Shown: piece by piece, positions 23,662 through 36,600 of the stretch
How positions within the stretch are numbered: the stretch's first letter is position 1
How the letters are laid out: each line of letters starts with the position of its first letter
Source of the DNA: Cryptomeria japonica
Taxonomy: Eukaryota; Streptophyta; Pinopsida; Cupressales; Cupressaceae
Direction: 5' to 3'
Assembly (NCBI RefSeq): GCF_030272615.1
Contig: NC_081411.1
Span: forward strand, 160,039,471 to 160,099,470
Length of the DNA: 60,000 nucleotides
Notes under the pieces: model-generated
Database searches by the model: none
What the model was told of the DNA's origin: nothing
The model's input: only the letters and a program-made list of their open reading frames with translations
Translations under genes and position numbers: made by a program

Positions 23662-26328
23662 AAGGGTTGGGTAAGTTTAGGTTTTACTTTTCGCAATGCA
23701 TATTATTTTATTCAAAACACTGCATCACATATAGTTTCCTTCTTGAAATGTATCGTATTCATAAAATTTTTGCATTAGCATAGATCAGCATCAATAAAAC
23801 AAGGCAACTATCCAAGTTTATCATTTGTTTGCATTCAAGAGAAACAAGGGTCATCTCCTTTCTTAGATATTCAGACATGAAGTCTTTGAGGTACTAAGGT
23901 CATTCATTTTCAACATTACCCTGTGATGATGCTTTACTTATGGTTGGGTAGTGATTTCACTATTTGAGACTTGTTAACCCAAAATGTATCAATTGCTATA
24001 TCTCAAACAGATTAAAAAAATCTCCTATTCAATCTAGAGACCTAGTTTATCATATGACTAGTGAAAAATCTAAAATTCTACTTCAATGCCACTGTAATTG
24101 TCACACCCAAGTAGGTTTCATTACTTACAAGTCAAAGCAAGAAAATAAAAAAGAAAAAGTGCTATGCCAAATATTCATCTCAAGGCAAAAGAGAAATGAT
24201 AAATAAATGAAATATCACGCACACAAAGTGCGATAAAAAGATTGACTATGGAAACATGCAAGTCACTCCATTAGGGCTATGAACGCTTGTTGGCAATGGA
24301 GCAATATTTGAGAAATTACAGTCTATAACCTCATTGGAGCTCTAAAAGCTTGGTGGTAGCGAGGTTCTATTCGGGATGCTTTTGAAGTTAGGATAATCCA
24401 TGTAGCTAGTCATATAGGATGCTAAGGATCTTTAGTGAACACAAGAGCAGGAATTAACTCATTTGCACACACATGGGCAAAAGAAGATCAAAGTTTCAAT
24501 AACCAATGGGGAAGTTTTCTGCGTCTCCATTTGTAAATCCTAGTCACTAAGTGTGTTAATTTGGATGTTCCAAGGGACCTTAAGGATCGATTGACTGATT
24601 ATCTACTAAATGTTTTGTACCTCCAATTCAATTGGTGTATCACAAAATGCTAAACAAACATAGGCATCCTTGTTCGAATAGGAAATGCATCTTCATCATG
24701 CATATTACATTAACATAGGTCATATCAAAAATTCATTGTCTCCGTATGGATTCTACAGATCATTATGTCATACAGGTCTGCACACTGGGAGCATAACTGA
24801 GAAAACCCTAAAAATCAAATACGATCCTGAAAAAATCACAAACATTCAAATGTGAGAAAACATAAAATCCAAAAACATTGGAAAATCCTTCAAAAATCCA
24901 AAAAAATTCGGAAAGAGTTGTGAAAAACTCAAAACATTCAAATAATGTCCTAAGAAAATTAATAAAAAACATCCAAAAAATGTCCCAAAAAAATCAATAA
25001 AAAATATTCAAATATCGATCCACATAATCCAAAAACATTGAAAAAGCTCTTGGAAAAGAACTAAAAATCGAAAATCAATCAATAAAAAAACTTGCAATAA
25101 AATGTCTTGCAAGAATCAAATACCTTAGCAGATATCCAACAAATGATTCGCACAAAGTTAACAAAGGATATGACTATCCAGTCAAACATTTGCAATCAAT
25201 TGATAAAAGTGTTTTATCAATCATATCATATCCATATCAAGTGATCATTATCTTGTCTTAAACATAAGAAGATACACTTGAAATCAAACAGGCTAGTCTT
25301 AAATGGGGTCCACAACTTTATGAGATCAAACATTATCAACCATCACGTCAAGCAACTGAGAACGAAGGCACAAGGTCAATATAGTTTCTGAATTTTGTCC
25401 GGGTCAGTCTTTATCTTTTATTATTTGGCGATAGATCATGTTCCTATGCTACTCAAGGATGTCCTCAAGTGACTAGAGGAGCCATAATGAGCATTATCTT
25501 TTTCTTTGTTTGTTGTTTATGGTGTGAACCGATGAAGTTCTAGGGAAATTTCTCTAGTGGGTGTCTGTGATAGGAGCATTCGACTATTGAATGCCACACA
25601 TACCTCAACCCCTAGTGTATTTCCTAGAATGGAGGGGTTCACTCCTTATCTGCTATGTGTTTGTTTCTTCAATGAGATATCTTTACATCTTGGTTCCTTA
25701 TACCCTGATGTGCTAAGCTTCATTGTTCAATAATAAGGCTCAGTGATGAATATATATTGCGCAATAAATAATGACACAGGTTCGTGATTCAATCATTCTC
25801 AATCTCATCTCATTTGTTTATTGATACTTTTCTGATTTCTAATCTTCTTTCTAAATCATATTCTTTTCTAACATTATTCTTTCATCAATCTCTTCTTTCT
25901 CTCATATTACTAACATTTCTTCAATGTATATCTGAGTTAAAAGAATATTTTGGCATTATCATACAAAAATGAAAGTGCATCCATATAGTTTCAAGTGCAT
26001 CCCTATAGTTTCAAATTGCCTCCATATAGTTAAAATTGCATCCATATAGTTTCAAGTTGTATCCATATAGTTAAAATTGCATCCATATAGTTTTAAGTTG
26101 CATTCATTTGTTTAAATTGCATTCATAACATTATTCATAAATCATATAGAATCATATAGAAAGCATTAAACCATTGTATTCATAACATTATTCATAAATC
26201 ATATAGACATGCATCGCATAACTCAGCATCATATAGCATACATGGAAAACAAGGCATAATAGATCGTCGTGGAAAAATCGCATATCATATATATAACTCA
26301 AAATTGGTAATGTGTCCGAATACAATAA
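23662..26328. other. Gy2 spacer between integrase and the PMD gene
   Basis: Non-coding as far as I can see. It holds A-rich sequence with repeated tccaaaaacattg and atcaataaaaaa phrases (about 24800-25100) and a short minisatellite at 25972-26125. It corresponds in position to the Gy1 spacer, which is much shorter. Confidence 0.55.
25972..26125. repeat. Short tandem repeat tgcatccatatagttt
   Basis: Seven or so units of 21-24 bp contain tgcatccatatagtt followed by tcaagt or aaaat. It lies just downstream, in PMD orientation, of the PMD gene end. Confidence 0.8.
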
Positions 26329-28063
26329 TCATAAATAAGTCCGAAGGCTCAAATAACATGATCTAAATATCTCAACCAACACTACCTCTGTCAATAGGTG
26401 GATCCTACCCACTAGATCCTGCCCCAGGATGTCGAGGTGGACCCATGACTCCTCCACTACTAGTTCATCGAGAGGTAGATCGACTTGATCTTCTCCCCAT
26501 AGAAGCACTAAAACTAGGCTCCCTCTCACCCTTAGGAATAGCTCTCTCATAAGCCTACAAATAATAAATAGCCTCATGTGCAGCAACAAAATATCTATCT
26601 GCCTGGTTGCACGCCTCTGTCATTGGTCCAAATAATTGATCATATGCATCCATGGTGATCTGAGCTCTCCTGATTGCCTCATCTCTCTCCCTCTGGAGAT
26701 GACCCCTCTCGATCTCTAGTGCACTGTAGTCTGTGGTATGCCTCTCGTTCAACATCTTGTCTAGCGACCTCGTCCTCTAAACTCTGAATCCGTGCTCTGA
26801 GAATATGTGGATCATCCTCATCTCCATTACCATCTTGTTCTCCACCCCCCTCTGCAGCAGACACGTACTCTAGCTCCGACATATCATCATTATCCCCATC
26901 CTCACTACTTGATGACGCTGAAGAATCATCATCATCTCCGCTGCTCATAGACTCAGTGTCTCCACCAATGTCTACGTCCTCATCTCCTCCCTCATCTCCT
27001 CCACCCTCCTCTCCTCCTCCTCCTCCCTCCTCTCCCCTATCATCTCCCCTCCTCTCCCCCATGTCAATCCTCAGTTGCTGTCTAAGATGTCGTATCTGCT
27101 ATGCTGTGATTAGAACAATCAGATCAGTCAGTGGAATAGGCCTATGTTTGATCCACCATGCATCATGCTCCAGAGTAGTCCTTGGATCTGCTGCACTTGC
27201 ATTCCAACCCCACGGTAATTCCTGAAGAGCATCAAACTCGACATCAACCACATATGGCTGTATGCATACACCCCAATCAGAAAACTCATGAGAAACACAA
27301 GAAAAGTATGCTATAATAATATGTATCACCTGCATCTCTCCAAACTGTCTGAGTACCTGTCCTGGAAGAGACATCTCAATGATCCTCTGATGCGTCGGGG
27401 TGGGGGGGGCTATAGGATTGTGGGAAGTTCATTTCACCCATCTCATGAGTCTCAACGATCCTCCCAATAAGATATCTCTGCTATCTATAGAAAGGCAAGT
27501 GCTGTGCATCATCTGCCCAACTAGGGCAATCTAAATATGGTCTCCAAATGAAATGCTGTAAGATATCAAGCTGATGTCGCTAGTACAAGGTGTTACCCGA
27601 ACCCCCATGTCTAATACTAAGTGTGTATTTGAACGCATAAGGCTCACCAAGCTGCAAGTCAACATGAAGAACAAGTCTCAAGATAGAAATGTGCTCCAAT
27701 GCCCAAGTCTAGAGCAATGTCAGACCACAACTGATAGATTGGTATCCTAGGTATACAATGTCATGCATCTGATAATAAACCATGGCTAAAAGAAATGGAC
27801 CCCAAGCATATAGTTGACGATGAACAATCATATCATGGAGCACTCTGCCCCATCCTACTAGAAAACCATGACCTCGTCTGTCAGGGATCAACAAACCACC
27901 TACAATACTGCATAATATGGTACTCAGATCATCATAGTCCAATCGAGCCCAAGGAATATAATAAGGTCCACTAATCTATAAATCTCCCTTGTCACACTCA
28001 AGAAGGGCACACAGTCCAACAACGCCATCATCATGATCGTATACAACTCTCTCACCATGAATA

Positions 28064-29666
28064 TGATAAATCAATGATGAACCACGAGTACCAAACCAGT
28101 ACTGAGAGGGGGGGGTGAATCAGTACAAACACAAATACAGTCCAAAACCGGTTTGATAGCAAATACCCCAAATGACTGACAAACAGGGATACCGGTAAAA
28201 CAAAGTGCAACTGGTAACATCCAGTACAACTCAATCAGTCATGAACTGGTCACTCAATAAGCTACCCTCTTAGCTCAATACTATAGTATCATTATATTCT
28301 CATGCATATACAAGTAAAATTAACCATCAGATCTTCACAACAGTGAGTTCAATATATTTTATAGACAGACATAAAACATAGAACCTTCATATGCTTAACA
28401 GATAAAACAAAGCGTCACAAGACAAAAGCATTTCACATGACACACATATTTTTCATGTGGAAACCCAACTGGGAAAAACCATGGTGGGGATGAATACCCA
28501 CAAGTTGCTTTTTGAACTCTTTAGAAGTCTGCTCTGTTAGGAGCCTTGTCCGGTTAAAGACATTACAATAGGTTCTGCTAGGAACCGATCTTGTTAGGGA
28601 TCACCCGGTTAAGGGATACCTGGTTAAGGGTTAAACCCGGTAGGGTCACCTTGTTAGAGGATTTCAAGAACTCAATAGCTGAAAGGATCTCCTAAGCTCT
28701 ATAGCTTCTCAGAACTCATTAGCCTCGAGTTACCCGGTTAAGGGATTTGAATCAAGCCTGTTAGGACCACCCGATTTAAGGGATTTTGAATCAAGCCAGT
28801 TAAGGCTACCCTATTAGGGGATTTTACAACTGTTGAAGTGGTTAGAGATCAACATGAATTACAATGATCTGTTAACAGCACTCAATGCTAATGCAAATCC
28901 GTTTAGGCTCCTCTTTTCCTCCTGCACATTCACTTTGTAGGTATCTCTTCTCTCCTTTGGTTTGGCAAGAATTACGTATCACTTCCCTTGGATACACACT
29001 CAGAAATTTTGCCAACAACCTCAGAAAGAAACACAACATCGACCTTATAGGAAACATACAAGTCGGTAGCAAAAACCCTAAACCCTAAACCTGTTAGGTT
29101 AAGCAATTCAAACGGTTCGATCTTGACCATTGAATCATACTGCATTAAATGCCACAATCTTGAATCAATCTCAAGACATTCTCCATCATCCATTATCCAC
29201 TGATTTCATGGCGGTTGATAACCCATCACGCGTTATCACCGTTTGACAGACTTCGCACATTCCCGAGGTAGATAGGAATAGTCATCTTCATACAAGATCC
29301 TTCACGCACATAGAGCTTACGTGGCAACACAATCTGTCCTCCATCATACTGCTAAATCATCACACAAAGATCACCGATTGAGTCACACAGACTTGAGGTA
29401 CTCCAACTGGAAATCCTGAAGTGGAAGCTACCTACCAACTGGTAGTCATACAATGCCATGTGCCGGTTCCCATAACCCTTGAACAAATATGCCGCTTCAC
29501 TTTGGCATATAAACCAGTTCATACAAATGCTGGTTCCTCTCTCTCTTCACTTATCACATGTGCCAGTTCACACTATGTCTCATATTGACATCAATGACAA
29601 CATACAATATCATTATGTCTTCATGCCGGTTCTCATAATGCCATGCCTGTTCACATAATGCCAACA
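28064..29666 (-). repeat. 3' LTR of CoA
   Basis: On the minus strand it begins tgttggcattatg and ends in tcatcattgatttatca. It matches 34068-35654 along its length, apart from substitutions and a short indel near 28615. It carries a telobox-like double accctaa motif at 29075-29091. Confidence 0.9.
29075..29091. promoter_or_regulatory. Telobox-like motif in the CoA LTR
   Basis: The sequence accctaaaccctaaacc is two plant telomere-type repeats. It is kept in the other CoA LTR (about 35062-35078) and, inverted relative to the window, in both CoB LTRs (near 48099 and 53926). Teloboxes are known binding sites for plant TRB and related factors; a role in the LTR is an inference. Confidence 0.5.
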
Positions 29667-29680
29667 ATCTCCCTCTTTGG
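29667..29680 (-). other. Polypurine tract of CoA
   Basis: The minus strand reads ccaaagagggagat directly before the LTR start tgttggc. The CoB tract (ccaaagggggagat) is almost the same. Confidence 0.75.
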
Positions 29681-29924
29681 CATTGATGGCAATATACAAA
29701 AGATATCTTCTCTGCTTCACATCTTCTCCCCATTTGCTGCAGATATCTTTTCGCTTCACTCCTTCTCCCCCTTTGACAACAATGCCAAAGTGGAGGTACA
29801 ATCATCTTTGTTTCATCATGTTGCTCCCCCTGAAGAGTAGCATCCTTCAACACACCAATCAACCAAAAATTTGTCTTTCCAGTACTTGATTGATGTGGAA
29901 CAATCACTTTTAGTTCACCTCCTG

Positions 29925-31400
29925 AAGGGGAAATACCCCTAATTCACCTCTCAAATGCACAAATGTTGTCTTTGGGAGAGGCTTGGTGAATATGTCTGCT
30001 AACTGCTCCTTACTGGACACATGCTCCAGTCCAATCTCTTTATTCTGAACCTTTTCCCTCAAGAAATGATACTTAAGCTCAAAATGCTTGGTTCTAGAAT
30101 GTAAAATTGGATTCTTTGATATATTGATAGCACTTGTGTTATCGTAGAATATACTTACTGGTTCAGATACAGGGATCTTGAAGCCTTCCAGTACATGCTT
30201 CATCCAGATTGTCTGAGTCTAGTTCATGAAAGCTGCAACATACTCTGCTTCCGCTGTAGACTGAGAGATACAACTCTGTTTTTTACTCATCCATGAGACC
30301 AGTCTACCACTGAGAAACAATGCACCACCGGTTGTGCTTTTCCAGTCATCCACACTACCTGCCCAATCAGCATCTGTGAACACTTTCAGACTGAAATTAT
30401 TGCTGTATGGGTACCACAATCCATAGTCAATTGTTCCCTTCAGATACCTAAGAATCTGCTTGACTATAATCAAGTGAGATTCTCTTGGAATCTTTTGGAA
30501 TCTTGCAGTAATGCCAACTGCATGTGCAATATCTGGTCTGCTATGCACTACATAATGCAACTTACCAATTATTGATCGGTATTCCTTCTCATCAACCAGT
30601 GCAGAATCATCCTCTTTTGTCAATTTGTAACCGGTCACCATCGGTGTACCAACCGGTTTTCTATCTTCCATGTCAAAAGTCTTCAACACCTCTTTGACAT
30701 ATTTGGACTGAGTGATGAAGATTCCATCTTCCATCTACTGGATCTACAGTCCAATGAAGAACTTAATCTCCCCTATGAGTGACATCTCAAACTCTTTCTT
30801 CATCTCATCAGCAAACTCATGACTCATCTTGTCATCTCCACCAAAGATGATGTCATCAACAAAAACTTCATAGATTAGGATCTAATCTCCTTCAGACTTC
30901 AAGTAGATATTGCTATCTTCACTTGTTCTCTCAAATCCAATCTTCACAAGATGGGAATGTAGGTGCTCATACCATGCCCTAGATGCTTGCTTTAGACCAT
31001 ATAATGCTTTATGTAGCCTACATACCATGTCACTGTCTTTAGATAGGGCAAACCCATCTAGTTGCTCAATATACACCTCATCTTCAAATACACCATTTAG
31101 GAATGCATATTTTACATCCATTTGATATACCTTGAACCTCTTAAAAGCTGCATATGCAAGAAGCATACGAACTCCTTCCAATCTGGCTACAGGAGCAAAG
31201 GTTTCCCCATAGTCTTCTCCTTCTTCTTGAGCATATCCTTTGCATACCAATCTGGCTTTATTCCTAATCACTGTGCCATCCTCATTCAACTTATTTCTGA
31301 ACACCCATTTGGTGCCAATGACATTTTTTATGCTCTGGTCTGGGTACCAAGGACCATGTACCATTTTTCTCTATCTGGTCAAGTTCTTCTTCCATTGCCT
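29925..31400 (-). pseudogene. CoA reverse transcriptase and RNase H
   Basis: RT phrases on the minus strand include [60 protein letters not shown] and [19 protein letters not shown], then the catalytic VFVDDIIFGGDD. RNase H includes VFTDADWAGSVDD, KSTTGGALFLSG, SQSTAEAEYVAAF, FYDNTSAINISKNP and LADIFTKPLPKTTF. In-frame stops fall near 30882, 30745, 30735 and 30217. Compared with CoB, two of them replace CAG/CAA codons. Confidence 0.88.
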
Positions 31401-33000
31401 TGATCCAGTCTTCATCTTTATGAGCCTCTTTGAATGACTTAGGCTCAAATTCAGAGATCATACATGAGTTTTCTTTGATCTTTCTTCTAGTAAGGATTCC
31501 TGCATTCTTATCACCTATGATTTACTTGGGATCATGATTCAACTTGACATACCGAGGAATGGTCTTAACTAGTTCTTCTTGCTTTTCTTCTTCATCCTCA
31601 TCTTCATTAGTATCAGCATTCACCGGTTCAGGAACACTGTTACTGGTACTCGGTTGACTGACAACCGGTTCCTAGAAGGTTGCAACCGGTTCATTTATAG
31701 CTTGCTCACTGTTGGTTTCCTCAGTCTTCTTAGAGGAATCAACTCTTACATTGATGCTTTCCATAATTCTCTGAGTCCTATTGTTGTAGCACTTAAAAGC
31801 TTTACTCTTGGTGGAATATCCTAGAAATATTCCCTCATCACATTTAGCTTCAAATTTGCCCTGATGTTCACTCCTCTTGATGTAACATTTGCTACCAAAT
31901 ACCTTAAAGTAGTTAACCATAGGTGTCTTACCGGTCCAATACTCATAAGGAGTTTTGTCCTTACCCTTTTTGATGAGTACCCGGTTCATAGTGTAGATTG
32001 TAGTGCTCACCGCTTCTCTCCAAACTGTGTGAGCTACCTTTCCTTGAATCAACATGGTTCTAGCTGCTTCAACCACCGTCCGGTTATTCCTCTCTGCTAG
32101 GCCATTCTACTGTGGAGTTCAAGGGCAGACAACTGTCTCTTGATGCCAAATTCTTCACAATACTTGTTGAATTCACCAGAAGTGAATTCCCCTCCTTGAT
32201 CAGTTCTGAGACACTTGATCCTTTTGCCGCTTTCCTTCTCCACTAATGCTCTGAAAGCTTTGAATTTCACAAAGGCTTCAGACTTGTCTTTCAAGAATGT
32301 GACCCACATCATTCTTGAGTAGTCATCAGTGAGAATCATGAAGTACCTATCACCCTGCACACTTCTAGTTTTCATAGGACCACATAAATCAGTATGCACA
32401 AGATCAAGCAAGTTGTCAGCAGTCAAAGATTTACCTTTAAAGGTTGTGGAAGACATTTTCCCCAATTGACACTCTTTGCATAAGGTATTGTTTGGTTTGC
32501 TCAACACCGACAACCCTCTAACTGCCTTGATCTTACTAGCCTTTACAATGTTATCAAAGTTTACATGGTAGAGTCTCCTATGCCATATCCAGCTATCATC
32601 AAGCTTAGCCATAAGACATGTACTTATATTTGCATTCAGATGAAATAAGTTACCTTTAGTCTGCATGCCGGTGGCCACCAATTTACCATCTTTTCGCTTG
32701 ATTTTGCAAGCTCCATTCTTGAATTTCAGAGTGAGGCCACTGTCATTTAGCTGGGCAAAACTTAGAAGGTTGTGTCTGAGACCATCAACCCAGTACACAT
32801 TGTTAGCACTACTCTTTCCATTCAAAGAGATGGACCCTCTACCTTTGACCATGCATGGTGCATCATTGCCAAAGCGAACCACCCCACCATCATACTCCTC
32901 TAAGGATAGAAACTTGCTCCGGTCACCAGTCATATGGTGAGAACAACCACTGTCAATGATCCACTCATTGGAATTATCAAACTAGGAGACAAGAGCCTTC
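31401..33000 (-). pseudogene. CoA protease and integrase
   Basis: The protease motif WIIDSGCSHHMTGD is at about 32965-32925. The pre-integrase zinc region shows WIWHRRLYHVNFDN and CKECQLGKMSS. The integrase core has LVHTDLCGPMKT and CLRTDQGGEFTSGEFN (two catalytic Asp). A frameshift near 32110 separates the third part, which continues from 32076 with VEAARTMLIQGKVAH and KTPYEYWTGKTP. The enzyme would insert the cDNA. An acidic linker leads to the RT. Confidence 0.85.
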
Positions 33001-33995
33001 TTGTCTGCCACATCTTCCTTTACAACAACAAACACAATGTCTTCATTCTCTTCATCTTCTGATTCCTCATCTATGACACCTTCATCAACTACCACAAAAT
33101 AGTTTCTCTAGTTTCCTCCTTTGAATTTCTTGAACCTTTCCGATTTATCCTTTTTGTCACTATTGGGACAGTTCATAGCAATATGTCCTATCCAGTTACA
33201 GGAGAAACATTTCAAAGGGAGCTTACCTTTGTATTTACCAGTTCCTTTTGGAAATCTCCTAGCAAGAAGAGCTTCAAATTCCATCAGAAACTCTTCATCC
33301 TTCATTTCTCTGTTCTGATTAGGTTCCCCACTAGTGCTAGCCTCTTTTCCTTTTCTGGATGATATAGCAGAGGCTTTAAAAGCTGATTCTATCTTTTGAA
33401 CACTGCCATCAAAGCTATTTAGTTCATAGGTTGTCAACTTGGCTATGATGGAGTCCAAGGACACCTTAGACTTGTCTATTGATCTCAGCTCCTGAATAGC
33501 AGCGACCCTTATTGCATAGACCGGCAACAGGGATCTCAGGACTTTACTTACCATAGTGGAATCTTCTATTTTGCCACCTGCACTCTTTATTTCTCCAACA
33601 AATATTTTGATTCTTATTCCATACTACTGAATGGTCTCTCCTTCAACCATCCGCATGTCTTCAAACTTCACTCTCAGGCTTTCTTCCTTAGCCTGTTTTA
33701 CATGCTCATCACCACCATATATATTTTCAAGAGAATCCCATACTTCTTTGGGATTTGCCTTGTCCTAAACATCAATAAACTCAATGTCAGATAGACTACT
33801 AATGAGGGCTTCTATGACTTGCCCATTTTCTTGTATCTCTCTCTTTCGGTCATCGGTGAGAGTACCGGTAGGAACAACATATACATTTTCAACATAACTC
33901 CAATGTTGAATACCCATGCTTTTGATGAGTATCTTCATCCTGTCTTTCCATATACCAAAATTTTCCCTGTTAAACTTTGGACCTTCCCTCTTCAT
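33001..33995 (-). pseudogene. CoA gag
   Basis: It starts MKREGPKFNRENFGIWKDRM at 33995, a UBN2/DUF4219-like beginning typical of Copia gag. It includes EVWDSLENIYGGDEHV and ESLRVKFEDMRMVEGETI and, after three stops, VLRSLLPVYAIRVAAIQEL (33553 onward). A CCHC zinc knuckle reads CFSCNWIGHIAMNC. Start and knuckle are both kept in CoB. Confidence 0.85.
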
Positions 33996-34048
33996 TATTT
34001 GACTAGGATCTTTTCCTCAAGCAGTTAAGCTTACAACACATAGGACCT

Positions 34049-34065
34049 GGAGTGCTTTGATACCA
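34049..34065 (-). other. Primer binding site of CoA
   Basis: The minus strand reads TGGTATCAAAGCACTCC just after the 5' LTR. This fits an initiator-methionine tRNA primer (TGGTATCAGAGC) with one change in the first twelve bases. Confidence 0.75.
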
Positions 34066-34067
34066 AT

Positions 34068-35654
34068 TGATAACTCAATGATGAACCATGAGTACCAAAT
34101 TGGTACTAAGAGGGGGGGTGAATCAGTACAAACACAAATATAGTCCAAAACCGGTTTGACAACAAATACCCCAAATGACTGACAAACAGGGATACCGGTA
34201 AAACAAAGTGCAACCGATAACATCCAGTACAGCTCAATCAATCATGAACCGGTCACTCAATAAGCTACCCTCTTAGCTCAATACTACAGTATCATTATAT
34301 TCTCATGCATATACAAGTAAACTTAACCATCAGATCTTCACAACAGTGAGTTCAATATATTTTATAGACAGACATAAAACATAAAACCTTCATATGCTTA
34401 ATAGATAAAACAAAGCATCACAAGACAAAAGCATTTCACATGACACACATATTTTTCATGTGGAAACCCAACTAGGAAAAACCACAATGGGGATGAATAC
34501 CCACAAGCTGCTTTTTGAACTCTTTAGAAGTCTGCTTTGTTAGGAGCCTTGTCTGGTTAAAGACATTACAATAGGTTCTGCTAGGAATCGATCTTGTTAG
34601 GGATCACCAGGTTAAGGGTTAAACTTGGTAGGGTCACCTTGTTAGAGGATTTCAAGAACTCAATAGCTGAAAGGATCTCCTAAGCTTGATAGCTTCTCAA
34701 AACTCATTAGCCTTGATTTTCCTGGTTAAGGGATTTGAATCAAGCCTATTAGGACCACCCGATTTAAGGGATTTTGAATCAAGCCAGTTAAGGCTACCCT
34801 ATTAGGGGATTTTACAACTGTTGAAGTGGTTAGAGATCAACAGGAATTACGTTGATCTGTTAACAACACTCAATGGTAATGTAGATCCATTTAGGCTCCT
34901 CTTTTCCTTCTGCACATTCACTTTGCAGGTATCTCTTCTCTCCTTTGGTTTGGCAAGAATTACGTATCACTTCCCTTGGATACACACTCACAACTTTTGC
35001 CAACAACCTCATAAAGAAACACAACATTGACCTTATAGGAAACATACAGGTCGGTAGAAAAAACCCTAAACCCTAAACCTATTAGGTTAAGCAATTCAAA
35101 CGGTTTGATCCTGACCGTTGAATCATACTGCATTAAATGCAATAATCTTGAATCGATATCAATACATTCTCCATCGTCCATTATCCACCAATTTCATGGT
35201 GGCTGATAACCCATCACGCGTTATCACCATTTGACAGACTTCACACATTCCTGAGGTAGATAGGAATAGTCATCTTCATGCAAGATCCTTCACGCGCACA
35301 GAGCTTATGTGGCAACACGATCTATCCTCCATCATACTACTAACTCATCACACAAAGATCACCAATTGAGTCACATAGACTTGAGGTACTCCAACTGAAA
35401 ATCTTGAAGTGGAAGCTACCTACCAACCGGTAGTCATACAATGCCATGTGCCAATTCCCATAACCCTTGAACAAATATGCCGCTTCACTTTGGCATATAA
35501 ACCGGTTCATACAAATGCCGGTTCCGCTCTCTCTTCACTTATCACATGTGTCGGTTCACACTATGTCTCATATTGGCATCAATGACAACATACAATATCA
35601 TTATGTCTTCATGTCGGTTCTCATAATGCCATGCCGGTTCACATAATGCCAACA
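34068..35654 (-). repeat. 5' LTR of CoA
   Basis: It pairs with 28064-29666. On the minus strand it begins tgttggcattatg at 35654 and ends gagttatca at 34068, right before the primer site. Confidence 0.9.
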
Positions 35655-36004
35655 TAATATGAATACACAATATACGCCATACATCCTCTAAGGTAATGGA
35701 TGCCTCACCAGTAGGAAGATGGAAGGAACACGTCTCAGAATGCCACCGCTCTACTAATGCTGTAATCAAGGCCCTATTGGCTGTAACCTCTAGCAAATGT
35801 AAAACATAATATAGTCCAAGATGTCAGATATGTGCAATCTCCTCATCAAGTAAATCAGCACGAAGATTGAGTCCACTAGGTCTTCTTTGTTGGCAGTATA
35901 ACACTCCAATATTCTCCTGCACAAAAAAATATTGAAAATATTAGATATCGGATAATGAGATTACTAGAAATTATCATATGCATGACAAAAAACTTCAATA
36001 TACA

Positions 36005-36350
36005 ACGAATGCATAATGTTTAACACTTATGCATTGCATTTTACACTAATGCGTTACATTTAATGCTTATGCGTGACATTTAACATGTATGCGTGAACAT
36101 ATGAGCTAATGCACTAATGCGTTACATTTAATGCTTATGCATGACATTTAACATGTATGCATGAACATATGAGCTAATATGTTACATTTAATGCTTATGC
36201 GTGACATTTAACATGTATGCGTGAACATATGAGCTAATGTGTAAACAAATTAGCGTATGCGTGACAACTACAACCTATGCGGTACACTTAAGCTCTTGCG
36301 GTACATTTATAGGGAATGTGTAACACTTAGTGCTAATGCATTAAGACCGA
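36005..36350 (-). repeat. Tandem array in the PMD intron of Gy2
   Basis: On the plus strand, units of about 60-68 bp contain aatgcgttacatttaatgct, tatgcgtgacatttaacatg and tatgcgtgaacatatgagct, repeated three times with degenerate copies around them. On the PMD strand the core is taacgcattag or tcacgcataag, close to the tagcgcatagg motif in the same intron of Gy1. Confidence 0.8.
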
Positions 36351-36590
36351 TAGGGTAATGTGTGATGAATAAAAATTAGGTCTCTGAAAAAATTTCAAAA
36401 AATTAGCAAAAAACTAGGCAAAAAATCAGGCAAAAATTAAAAAAAATACCATGCCGCCAGTCCCCGGAGGTCTCTGATAAGCCCTATAGCCAACCATGAT
36501 GATCAAATACTCACAGGATAGCACAAAAATCACAAGGATTTTGAAGAACTCACTACAATGCAAATGAGCAAATGAAAAGCTAAAATCTCT

Positions 36591-36600
36591 GTATATAGCT
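36591..36600 (-). promoter_or_regulatory. TATA-like box of the antisense PMD gene in Gy2
   Basis: The minus strand reads agctatatac, about 95 bp upstream of the ATG at 36497. It mirrors the TATA box at 8279 of the Gy1 copy, so both antisense genes appear to have their own promoter inside the element. Confidence 0.5.

Larger units (their letters stand above)
28064..35654 (-). mobile_element. CoA: Ty1/copia element inserted in the Gy2 PMD gene
   Basis: LTRs of 1603 and 1587 bp flank one decayed gag-pol. The order gag, protease, integrase, RT, RNase H is the Copia order. The flanking pentamers are gaata and taata, one base apart. PBS and polypurine tract are in place. The long LTR, the UBN2-like gag and the LTR end with ggggtgaatcagt resemble SIRE-type Copia elements, but the lineage is not proven. 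By eye the first 105 or so aligned LTR bases differ at about 8 positions, so it is not recent. Confidence 0.9.
26329..36497 (-). pseudogene. Antisense PMD (MAIN/MAIL1-like) gene carried by Gy2, split by CoA
   Basis: On the minus strand exon 1 is 36497-36450 (16 codons, MVGYRAYQRPPGTGGM, then GT). The intron is 36449-35917, ending ttgtgcag. Exon 2 starts at 35916 in phase and shows LITALVERWHSE, CSFHLPTGEASITLEDVW. It is then cut by the Copia element CoA. It resumes at 28063 with HGERVVYDHDDG, GLLIPDRRGHGF, IVYLGYQSISCGLTLL and PGQVLRQFGEMQ, all in the usual PMD order. The tail is strikingly acidic and Ser/Gly-rich (27062-26760), followed by a charged helical region (26755-26558). Removing CoA and one target copy restores the frame exactly. 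Other TAG/TGA codons and frameshifts make it a pseudogene. Layout equals the Gy1 copy, but sequence identity is low, so the two diverged long ago. Confidence 0.78.

Noticed and set aside
26956-27225. Serine/proline-rich frame on the plus strand
   Set aside because: It is the shadow of the acidic tail of the Gy2 PMD gene on the minus strand.
29554-29907. Open frames around the CoA LTR-internal junction
   Set aside because: They cross the polypurine tract and LTR start, and have no domain similarity.
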